Positions 11,505-22,419 of a stretch of DNA of 64,000 bases are shown here, piece by piece. Each line of letters starts with the position of its first letter. Position 1 is the stretch's first letter. The translations under genes and the position numbers were made by a program. The notes below the pieces were generated by a model. The model worked only from the letters and a program-made list of their open reading frames with translations. It ran no database searches and was not told where the DNA came from. This DNA comes from Forficula auricularia (Eukaryota > Arthropoda > Insecta > Dermaptera > Forficulidae), in assembly GCA_024734495.1 (NCBI GenBank), contig JALMQS010000099.1, positions 103,730,320 to 103,794,319 on the forward strand. The letters are read 5' to 3'.

Positions 11505-11985
11505 TATTAAAATAGATAAAAATATCTTGAGAATTACTATATTATTTTTCTATGAAAATCAACGATTCAGACCTACAGGAGGGTTGTATACCTACATTTC
11601 AGATTTTTCCGAGGGTGTCAAAGCTAAAATCTTTATATCAAAACAAATAACGTATTTGGGCTCTCTAAATACTCTTGTACTAGAATAGAACATAAAAATA
11701 TCTTGGGAATTAATATTTTATTTTTCTGTGAAAATTAAAGATTGAGACCACAGGGGGGATCCTTTGTATACATTTGAGATTTTTTCGACGGTGTCAAAGT
11801 AAAATTTTTCGCTTTATATCAATAAATAGCATATTTGGTCGCTCTAAGTACTCTTGTAGTAGAATCGATAAAAATATCTTGGGAATAAATATTTTATTTT
11901 TCTGTGATAAGCAAAGATTGAAACCACAGGGGGACCCTTTATATATATACATTTCAGATTTTTTCGAGGGTGTCAAAACAAATTG
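11505..11985 (+). repeat. Tandem array, about 185-bp unit, 2-3 copies
   Basis: Units share AAAAATATCTTG, TATTTTTCT, an ACCACAGG(n)G tract, ATTT(C/G)AGATTTTT and GGTGTCAAA. Repeat starts are near 11,515, 11,693 and 11,866. The units are clearly diverged. The array lies just upstream of the first ZP exon found and holds no gene. Confidence 0.7.
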
Positions 11986-12067
11986 CAACAATGGACATGT
12001 TGTTGTTTTTTGGCTTTTCGGGCCTTTCTAGCCATAAGGCAATTTACGATACTACTTAGTATTTTTT

Positions 12068-12180
12068 TTTTAATTTGTTTCTACCCAGGGGTCAGATTTT
12101 AGCCTGATGCCTCGAGTCGGATTCGAACCCGGGTCCACATGGTTAAAAGGCTGACACGCTAACCCCTAGCCTAACCCGAT
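12068..12180 (-). mobile_element. tRNA-like SINE fragment
   Basis: On the minus strand the sequence contains a good B box (GGTTCGAATCC) downstream of an A-box-like TTAGCGTGTCAG. That is the order of an RNA polymerase III promoter in tRNA-derived SINEs. No full cloverleaf can be drawn, so this is not a functional tRNA gene. Confidence 0.5.
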
Positions 12181-12378
12181 CCCATTGCACATGTTTGAAT
12201 AAAAAATTTGCTTTGTATAATTTTTAAAGCCATTTTTTGATAATTTCTTATCAAGGGATGCTTGTTTGAGGGCGTAGAGAGGTTCTCCATTTTTAATATT
12301 ACTTTTAATTATAATGTAAATTTTGAGCCGTGTTGAGTACCTACATAATTAACATATTTGTCCGTCTATTTGTTATAG

Positions 12379-12530
12379 GGTCGCCGAGTATACTACCACC
12401 GAATAATCGCCGAGAGGTCCGACGGTAAGGACCTGATCACAGCCAAGTGCATCCATGCCCCAGTTCACGGCAACTTCACGGGCATCCGGGAGCGGCGAAA
12501 TGTACTTCCCGCAGGTTTCCAGGAACCTGA
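12379..12530 (+). CDS. ZP gene, first exon found in the window
   Basis: The acceptor is TTGTTATAG and the donor is GTCAGT after CCTGA. The exon encodes VYYHRIIAERSDGKDLITAK, a KCIH cysteine, and RRNVLPAGFQEPE split across the donor. Its base composition is much GC-richer than the flanks. The preceding exon was not found. Confidence 0.85.
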
Positions 12531-15500
12531 GTCAGTATCTCACATCTAATTAACTAAACCTATAAACATGAGCTCAATAAGCAGATCCGCTTACAAACTT
12601 CAAAAATATTTCTATCCATTTAAGGTAGTTGTTTCATCATATGAGTTTTCTTAGAATTTTTATGAAATTTAGACAGATTTTTTTGCAACGAAATTTTCTC
12701 TGGAGAGAGACGGACTGGTAGAAATTTTAATTGAAAGTAATGGAAGGCAGCCCAGAGGCAGTGAGGAAAGAAAAAATTAACACATACAAAATAAGGTGCG
12801 TAATTTATTGGAATCCTTCCTCCTTTCCTTTCAAACCGACGTTTCGGAGGATTTTCCCTCCCTCTTCAGGGCTTCAAAGGGTCAATGAATGAAACAAATA
12901 AAATGTTTCCTTCTTCTCTCCACAGTAGTGTTCAAAAACTTTCTTCATTTGTAACAAAAGGCATAGAAAGACAAAAAAAAAATTTTTTCCTTCTTTTCTT
13001 AATTAGAAGAAGGAAAAATTTTTTGTCTTTCTATGCCTTTGTTACAAATGAAGAAAAGTTTTTGAACACTACTGTGGAGAGAAGAGAAACATTTTATTTG
13101 TTTCATTCATTGACCCTTTGAAACCCTGAAGAAGGAGGAAAAATCATCCGAAACGTCGGTTTGAAAGGAAAGGAGGAAGGATTCCAATAAATTACACCTT
13201 ATTTTATATGTGTTAATTTTTTCTTTCCTCACTACCTCTGATGCCTTCCATTACTTTTCAATTAAAATTATTCTTTAGACAGATTATCAGTTTTTTTTAA
13301 TGATATTGATGTGAGAAGGAGATACACAAGAAGGTGCATCCCCTAAAGGCCTGTATGGGATGGCCCCTCCATCATGAAAAGAACAGAGTAGAAGGAAAGA
13401 AGCCGGGATCACGAGCCAAATTTCAGAAAGATAAATACAATCCAATATCCAATTTACTAAGTTTTTAGGGGCTTCGAGTAGTGGTAAATTCTCCGTTCGA
13501 TAAATTAGGTTTTAAATTTATCTCCCACTTAATTTTATTTCCAGACCCTATACTTACAGAAAAAATGACTGGGTATAGCCGGGAATCGAACCCGAGATCT
13601 CCGGGCTGCCAGCCAGGCATGCTGACCATTACACCAGGGAGGCCGACTAGTTAAATACTTCTACATCGATTGGGGGCAAAACGAAATTTATGAACAAAAT
13701 AGTTCCGGAGATATTAAATTCCAAAAATAGAGTTTTTCAGACTCTTATACATTGTACTATACGGGATATAGGAAAACTTACATACATATTTAATTATAAT
13801 TAAGAAACTCTTCTTGCCATTGTTATAAAAAACTAAACGAACATTAAACAATAATTTTTAGTAAAGATAAGAGTAAATAGATATTTTATTTAATATGGAT
13901 TTACTATGAGTTAAGGATACTGGGTCACTTATTTCACATTAAAATTAAAAAATTAAAAGATGTTTCACCTTGCACCAACACCACAATCTCTACTGATTAT
14001 TAATAATTTTAGGACAAATTCTAAGATTTTAGTAGAATATTATTAAATTGTGATACCAGAGTGGATTCATCCCCTCAGAGCGAATCTGAGAACTAACATG
14101 CTTTCCGGGCAGTCAGCTCACGTCCTGAAAGCATGTTAGTTCTCAGGATTCGACTCCTGAGGGGATGAATCCCTCTGATATCGCAATTTAATAATATTTC
14201 TACTAAAATCTTAGAATTTGTCCTAAAAATTAAATTTTTTCTCTTTTAAAATAGATTTGTTAATCTGAACCCGAGCTGATTTTTTGAAAATTTTTAAAAG
14301 AAGATGCTCAAAACTTTAGTTTTTTATTAAACAATAACTAATACATTTTTTAAGAAAATTTTAATTCATAGTTACAACACAGTTTCTGAGATAATAATGA
14401 ATAAATAATTAAAAATGTATAATGAAAAATTTACACTAAAAACAAGTCTGGCAACAACGCATTTATTTAACCTAAAAAGTGGGTTAACTTTAGTAATTTT
14501 TTGACGTTTTTTCGCTTCAGCCATTATCGCAACAGCTTTAATCATTTATTAAGAACTTTTTGTTTTATAAATCTCCCTTTATAATGTACTTTATCTGAAA
14601 TTTCTATAATAAAATATATACAAGCTCGGACAGATGTTGCCAGATTTGTCAAACGAGCACGGGATTGGCTAGTAGTGGTACATAAACAGCAAAAAGTTTT
14701 GGACTTATGAATTATGAATCTTTATTGTCTGTTCTATATACTCTAGCATTAACTTTTTGCTAGTATTGTCGAGAAACAACTACCTTAAAAATAATAATTT
14801 GGAACGCGGATTTCTAAACAGATATAGCTATTTAATTTTTTTGCCATTCAATATTAAACTGAACATTACAATTAGCTGTTCATTCTGAGAGATATCAAAT
14901 TTAGTAGATTCGACATGGATCTGCAAGGTCGTTTTATTGTAAAATAATTTTGGTATAAGTTTGAATTAGTATTGAAATAAAATCCCGAAAAATTCTCCTA
15001 ATTTCAATAATTGAATATAACACGGTTTCACATAACAAGGCATTTTCTAGTAACCTATCTACCATGTTATAGGAAGGTTACCCGTAGTCGGGGGTGAATC
15101 GCGATTGGAATTATGTGGAATTATTTTGGAATTCATTAGATAACGGCCCTTCATCTATTGTCTTCTACTTGGAAATGAAAGTGGAAGTAGGTGTACACGA
15201 TATTGGGTCTCGGTTCACCCCTCGCCTGTAGTTAATATTCACTTTTATATCAGATTTTTTTAATGCCACTAGCGAAGATGGGCTCAGTGGAAATTTCAAT
15301 ACATGGTATACATTTTAGTAAAAATTTCACAATTTTATATTTAACTAGCATAGGAATAATAAATATTTTATTTAAATGCTAGGCAATTTTTGTTACTGGG
15401 ATTTAAACGTATATGAAAATTCTTTCATCGGCCTCCATACCTAAATATTCTATTCCCCTTAAATCAGCGGTGCCTAACCTACGGCCCGCGGGCCGGATCC

Positions 15501-18500
15501 GGCCCGCGAAGAGGCTCAATCCGGCCCGCGAGCGAGTTGACACTAAATAGTATGTATTTTTTGTAAAATATCTAAAAAAATTATAAATCATATTGATAAT
15601 TAAAATCAAAAATTTCTACATTTTTTATGTACCTACATCAATATTTTTAGTGTCACTGACAATCTTGTAAAAATATAGTTCAAATTGCGCCTCAGTGCGG
15701 TCTTGTTGTCGGATAATTTGACGTTTATTTAAATGCGAGGACAAATTAGACAAGTACAGAAATTTTATTTTAAAAATATTTAGTTATCGATAAATTAAAA
15801 TAATTATTATTTAATTTATTATTTTTTTATAGATTATTTGTGTGTATTATATAGTGACCTTCTCCGAGAAAAGGGACCTAGTGTGTGAAAATGAAGTTTT
15901 GAGAAAAACGCATTTAAAGATTCATAACGTATTATCACTTTGAACACACCTTCAGTTGGGAGATGCGATTTGGTATGGTTAGTTATGATTGGGTGCCGAC
16001 TTTGGTGACGTCATGCCTATGTGCTGACGTATTTTTTGTAAAAATAACTATAAGAAAGGAAAAGAATAAAGTGACGCTAATGTTTTTCTCATTTATGTCG
16101 ATTTTCCCAAGTTCGTTTTGTACGTTTTTATGGGGTAAATAAATTTTTAGAAATCTAACTCATTTCATCTTATTCTACACCCTTTTAGGTACCAGAATCC
16201 ACTCCCATTTTTGACACACTAGGTCCCTTTTCTCGGAAAAGGTCACATATATTAAAAAAATATATATTTATTATAAAAATTCTTCACCACCCTCCTAGCC
16301 TAATTTAAAGGGGACTGCCAGTGCAACCATTTATTTTGTTTAATTTAGTTCTAACCTAAGTTTTTAAATAAGTGTGCAACATCAGTATTTGACATTTGCA
16401 TGGAGTAAAAACTTAAGTCGATTGAAATATTTTTTAGTCTACTGTTAGGCCTTAACGTTGAGGACGTAGAATTTTTTTACCCCAAATAATGTCAACGGGA
16501 AATAAAAAACGTAAAATTGATTTTGAGTGCCGCGTTTTCCAAGAGAAATGGACAAACATGTACTTTTTTGTCGCTCAAGGGGAGAAGTGTTTGTGTCAAA
16601 TGCAAAGAAAGTGTTTCTGTGTTTAAGGAACATAATATTAGGCGACATTACGATACCAAACATAAACAGACATAACCAATTCGTCGGTGTGTGCCGCGAA
16701 CAAAAAATTGCTAAATTACGATTTTTTGAAAAAAAAATGAATCAGCACAAAAATATTCATAAATTCATTGAAAATGTTGCGTTTTTTTAATTAAAGGCGC
16801 CGCTAAGATATACAATTATAAAGAATCCGGCCCGCGAGATCCTATGTCATGTTGAATCCGGCCCGCGGACAAAAAAGGGTTGGGCACCACCACTGCCTTA
16901 AATTATTCAATAGAATATTTCATATACTTTTAAATCCCAGTAAATAAAATTGCCTAGCAGATAAATAAAATATTTATTATTCTTATGTTAGATAACAAAA
17001 TCTTAATTCGAACTTTTTCAGCATTTTTTCAATGGAAAAACATTTTCTTTATATAGAACAAAAATTTTCGCAGTACCTATGTATAAAGTATATAGATTTA
17101 TTTTAAGTTTCTTTTTTTTTTTTAATTGGTTTTAGAGGTTTTTTTTAAATTTTTCTTCGTTATATCATTATTTGGTGAATCGAACGAACTAAGAAGTGTT
17201 AAACAAATTTTTAAAGGAGTATGAATTGTGGGTAGCAAGCCCGAAGTCACCGTTAAAAAATAAAGCTGACAAAGAATGTATATTCATCTTGTATGAAAAA
17301 ATGTACATCTGTAATTATAATTGTATAGATAAAGAATTTCTTATAAAAAATGTTCATACAATCGAATCCCCATTTAATTTCTAAATCTTAATTCGAACTT
17401 TTTCAGCATTTTTTCAATGGAAAAACAGTTTCTTTATATAGAACAAAAATTTTCGCAGTACCTATGTATAAAGTATATAGATTTATTTTAAGTTTCTTTT
17501 TTACTTTATCCAATGCGAAGCATGGGAGAAAGTATTGAATCGCTCTCGCGGCAAGCGCGACTTCAAAGGGTCCTCAGGTAAAGACTACGGAACCCATGGA
17601 CTCAATTAAGGTCACAAATTGAAGTATTCAATGAGATTGAATTTTAGCACGTGACGGTTTTGCCAAAAATTACCTAAACAAACTAATTCGTCAAGTCGTT
17701 TATTCCTATGACTTCTAGAAACTGCAACTCTCTACCGCATCCATCTTTCCTGCAACATATAACCTTGCCTCTCATCCACAAGTCCCTTCTACTAGGACCC
17801 AATCCCTGAATTCTCCATTTTCATTTCATGATGCAAGGGTCCATCTCGGACTACAGTGGTTCCATCTTTCTGGTATAACATCTTCATGCATTAATATCAT
17901 TAAAAAGAAGTCATTCAGGGTGCCCTTTTGTATAAAATGTTTGCTTAGCTCTGGACTAGAGACATAACGGTTTCATCTCTTAAGGACGTTCCCTAATATA
18001 GCTCAGATGCAGTTTGCTCTTTCCCCTACTCTAACATGCGCAGAAAGGCACAAATATCCACTGCGTCGTTTCTTGGATCTGGCAACATTGCATTCTTACC
18101 GAAGCTAAAAGACAAAGAAAAAAAACACTTCATGAAACAGCTCAATGCGAAATTCAAGATGAGAACACTATAGTTAGGTTGAGAGAATTAGCTAAAAATC
18201 TCAAATGCACCAGCTACACAAGTTTTTTAGATAGGAAAAATTAAGTGATTTTAGTGCGACGTTGCCAAGTCGCTATCTCTCACTTCCCATACCACGAGAG
18301 AAAAAATGAAAACCATCTAAAGTACCTAACTTTTAACATTTTTCATACAAAACGAATACCGCTTGATACAATTATTTTAACAGGAAAATGTTTGTTATAT
18401 CTTCAGTTAATGATTCTCGGTTTTTCAAAATAATATAAAGAAAATTACGCTTGTTATTTAATGAAACAGTCGCTTTAACATCAATTGGGATTAAAAATGC

Positions 18501-21500
18501 AAATTTCAATGGTCAATATTTACAAATTTAGTGCCGTGAGGACTATTGAAAAAATTTCTACGTATAAAGGACACTTATAAATATGTGTATTCAAAGTTTT
18601 ACAAGGATTGCAAGAAAATCGATTTATTAGGGGACGTCCTTAAGGGTATTGCCAGCACAGCTAGAAGCTGGCCACTATATTATTAATTAATTTCTTCTTT
18701 AGATTTACAATCCGTTTTCTTTTGTTTAATTTTTTTCTGCTGTCATTATTCATTCTTTGAATGTCCGCTGCGGAAGTGATTGACTTCCTAGTCCTTCTTC
18801 CTTCGGTTAGCGTATCTAATACCCATGTTCAACTTGCAATGTGAAATTATTTGATCCAAATAATAGGGCTCTTCTTGTTTTAAAAGCAACTCTACTTGTT
18901 TATTTTTTCTAACTTTCATTCTATTCTTACTCTGAAAAGATGTCTCTTTTCTTTTTGTTTATTTATTTATTTATTTTTATTTTTTTCATACAACGGGATT
19001 TCGAAAACAAACACTTTTCATTCTATCTATTCTATAGGGATATTTCATTTGAAAATTAAATTTTTTTAAAACGTTATCCAAAAATAAAAATGTCTTGTTA
19101 ATTGAAAAAAGCGCTTTATTTGTGAATAGAATTGCAATGGAATTCTTTTCTGTCGATTAAATGCAACAACAACTTTATTGGAAATTTGTTTCACCTGCGC
19201 GAGACCACAATGGTATAGTGAAACGAACAAAATTGAATCTTTTTGTTTGTCTTCTTCGAATCCCGGGAATTTTTCTTTTAATTAAATTACCAGACAAGAC
19301 AGGGAATAGTTTTTTTTTGTTTTCTTCACCACTTCTAATTTAAATACAATTAATTTTTGATTAAGAAAAGGTAGAATAAAGAAAGATATACACGATTTTT
19401 CTAAGACCTATAGAAAAAACTTACATGAAACAATTTTGAGCGATTCAAATATTCTACAAAAAGCTTATACAGACTTGGACCAATTTTCACATTTTTCTAT
19501 TGAAAAAATGATTTGATCAATTCTTTGGAATAATTAATAGAGATTGTGGTGTTGGTGCAAGGTGAAACATCTTTAATAAAGATAAAAGTAAATAAATATT
19601 TTATTCAATATTCATTTACTATGAGTTAAGATTTCTAGGTCACTTGTTTCACATTAAAATTAAATAAGCTGATGTGTTCAGATGTGGCCATCCACTTGAC
19701 GTACCATACAACCTGACCCCTCACTTATATTTAATCAAATTATTTAAAATCATGTAGGGGGGTGGGTTAGTTTTTGCATTTTTAGACTCCTGGGACCCAC
19801 TGATTATGTATACAAAATTTGGTTGAGTTTGCTTAAACGACCTAGATTTTTAATTTTTAACCCCCCCCCCCCCCCCCGTTTTGGGCGGTTAGATTTTTCA
19901 TTTTTAGACTTCTGGGAGTCCACTGATTATGTATACAAAGTTGGTTGAGTTTGCTTAAACGACCTAGATTTTTAATTTTTAACCCCCCCCTCGACCCCCC
20001 CTTAATTTTGGGTCGATATGCACAAAAATCTAATCAGCTCTTAATCTCAATGGACCAAAACTACGTGTGAAATTTGGTTTCGATATTCACACTAGTTTTT
20101 GAGCTAGCTCGTCCACAAATTTGGTAACGCACAGACTAACTAACTAACTAACTAACAGACATTTTGACAAAAAAATTATTATCTCGAAAAATATAATTTT
20201 TTCGATGTTCACTTATTCGAGCTTTTTTGAAGAGCGAAATGCCCTGGTTTCGCTCAATTTTTTTAATCGAAATAGTTTCAGCCGTTTTTTAGATATTTTG
20301 AAAAAAGAAGGAAAAAACCACTTTTTTTCATGCACGATTACAATACTCGACCATACCCTGTATGGTAAAAGTAAAAATAAAAGAAGTAAACTTTTTCAAT
20401 ATATATATTTCGAACTGTAAGCTCATCTTCAGGAAAGTACAGAATTATAAAACAAGTGACCTAGAAATCTTAACTCATAGTAAATTGAATATTTCATATA
20501 ATATTTATTTACTTTTATCTTTATTAGGTAATTCTTTGCACTTGAATTTTTGAAAAAACATTTTTTATACTCCGATAACTTTTTAACGATTAATCGTAGA
20601 GCTTGGACTCTTATGTATTTTGTTTATTATCAAATTTACTTTAAAAAGCTCATTATAGAAAATTGAATATGTCAAAGGGTTAGTCAAAAATGGTGAAAAA
20701 TATATTACATTTCATCTTAGAACAATTATACCTTCAAAATCAATTGACCTATACAAAAACTTACATGAAACAATTTTCAGTGATTTGAATATTCTACAAA
20801 AAATCTTATTTATTTTATTCCGCTAGCAAATAGACGAGGTTTTTATGGGGATATTCATGAATTTTTTTTGGAGTAAATAAAAATTAATTTTTCAAAAATC
20901 TTCGCGGTTTGGGTTAAAGGGATGGTCCATTTAATATTCTAAAAATTTTCAGCAAAATCGGTGACATCGACCAATTTTCACTTTTTTCGATTCCAAAAAT
21001 TATGTCATCAATTCATTGGGCTTTAATTTTCTCACTATACATTTTTCATACTGCGATAACTTTTTAACAAAACAATTAATCTTAGAGCTTTGACTCTTAT
21101 GTACAATTTTGTTTATTATTAAATTTACTTTAACAAAGGTGATTATAGAAAGCTGAGTATTTCAAAGGGTTAGGCGAAAATGGTGAAAAATATGTTAGAT
21201 TTCATCTTTGAACAGTTATACCTTCTAAACCAATTGTTCTATAGAAAATCTTACATGAAATAACTTTTAGAGATTCAAATATTCTACAAAAAAGCTAAAA
21301 TATTTTATTCCACTAGGATCAATAGTTTAGGAGATAGAGGAGGTTTTTATGGATATATTCCAAGAATTTTTTTGGGGGTAAATAAAATTAATTTTTCAAA
21401 AATATTTGCTGTTTTGGTTAAAGAAATCATCCGTTTAATATTTTAAAAAATTTCAGCAAAATTGGTGACATCGACCAATTTTCACTTTTTTCTATTCAAA

Positions 21501-22376
21501 AAATTTATTTGATCAATTCATTGGGCTTGAATTTTTTGACAATACAAGTATACATTTTTCAAAATGTGATAACTCTTTAACGATTAGTCCTAGAGCTTTG
21601 ACTCTCATGTACAATTTTGTTTATTATTAAATTTACTTTAACAAAGGTCATTATAGCAAGTTGAATATTTCAAAGGGTTAGGCAAAAATGGTGAAATATA
21701 TGTTACATTTCATCTTAGAACAGTTATACCTTCAAAATCAATTGAGCCATAGAAAATCTTACATGAACCAATTTTTAGCGATTCAAATATTCTACAAAAA
21801 AAGTCTATATATTTTATTCTGCTAAGATTAATAGTTTAGGAGATAGACGCTGTTTTTTATGGGGATATTCAAGAATTTTTTTGGAGGGAACCTATAGAAA
21901 TTTTTACCTTGTTTCTCAAAACATTATACCTGTATATTCACGAAATTTTCAGAAACTAATTAATTAAATTTTTATTAAAAGATTATTCTCTTTTTGCAGA
22001 GACCTGGAGATTACGAAATCCTACACGACAAATGCACCGGAACCCATTCTAGGTGTTGCTGTTCGTCAGAATGGTGAAGTAGTTACTGGAGAACTGAATG
22101 TGAGCCCTGGAACGCCACTTCAAATGGAAATCTTCTTGGACAAGGGCAGTGCTCCTGTTTACGGACTTCTTGTTAGTTACATGCAGGTCTCCGACACGAA
22201 GAGCCAAGAAGAAACCATTATCTTCAATGGGTGATTAAATACTTGTATTTTATATAAAATACTAGCTGCAAGACCCTTCGGTGACCCTTTTGCTAGCCAG
22301 GAGACTACGCCCCCTGGACCCCCACCATTCCATCTCACTCCCACCCACCACATCACCCCAATGTACAGACAAAACC

Positions 22377-22419
<43 letters not shown>

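Larger units (their letters stand above)
12725..13270. mobile_element. Hammerhead foldback element 1
   Basis: The arms of about 250 bp are inverted copies. Outer landmarks are AATTGAAAGTAATGG and its complement; both inner parts hold a hammerhead-like core. The centre is A/T-rich around 12,975-13,025. Just left of the inverted repeat is GAGACGGACTGGTA, a sequence also found next to the foldbacks at 40,411 and 63,182. These three therefore share an asymmetric left end and belong to one family. Confidence 0.75.
12624..14784. mobile_element. TTAA-flanked (Kolobok-like) element with nested insertions, copy 1
   Basis: The ends are GGTAGTTGTTTC and GAAACAACTACC, directly inside TTAA on both sides (12,620-12,623 and 14,785-14,788). 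A TTAA duplication with RGG/CCY termini fits Kolobok. Diverged copies lie at 25,459-27,058 and 39,485-40,184. This copy has been interrupted by a hammerhead foldback (12,725-13,270), a SINE-like fragment (13,480-13,650) and another foldback (13,995-14,235). No transposase is seen. Confidence 0.65.
15465..16895. mobile_element. hAT transposon remnant with 8-bp target duplication
   Basis: The ends are CAGCGGTGCCTAACC and GGGTTGGGCACCACCACTG, and the exact duplication CCTTAAAT flanks both (15,457-15,464 and 16,896-16,903). GGCCCGCG repeats near both ends are typical of this hAT group. Inside are a separate inverted-repeat insertion (15,854-16,246) and a broken BED-zinc-finger reading frame. The 1.4-kb length shows that most of the transposase is deleted. 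Confidence 0.85.

Noticed and set aside
1..12370. N-terminal exons of the ZP gene upstream of 12,379
   Set aside because: No exon with signal peptide or ZP-N cysteines and good splice sites could be found; they may lie outside the window or in the gap.
13573..13650. tRNA gene on the minus strand
   Set aside because: A good T-arm and D-arm-like sequence are present, but the 7-bp acceptor strands do not pair, so it is treated as a tRNA-derived SINE head.
16527..16790. Open frame read from ATG 16,527 as an independent protein
   Set aside because: The hAT BED-finger homology lies mostly in the other frames; this frame is a shifted reading of the same relic.
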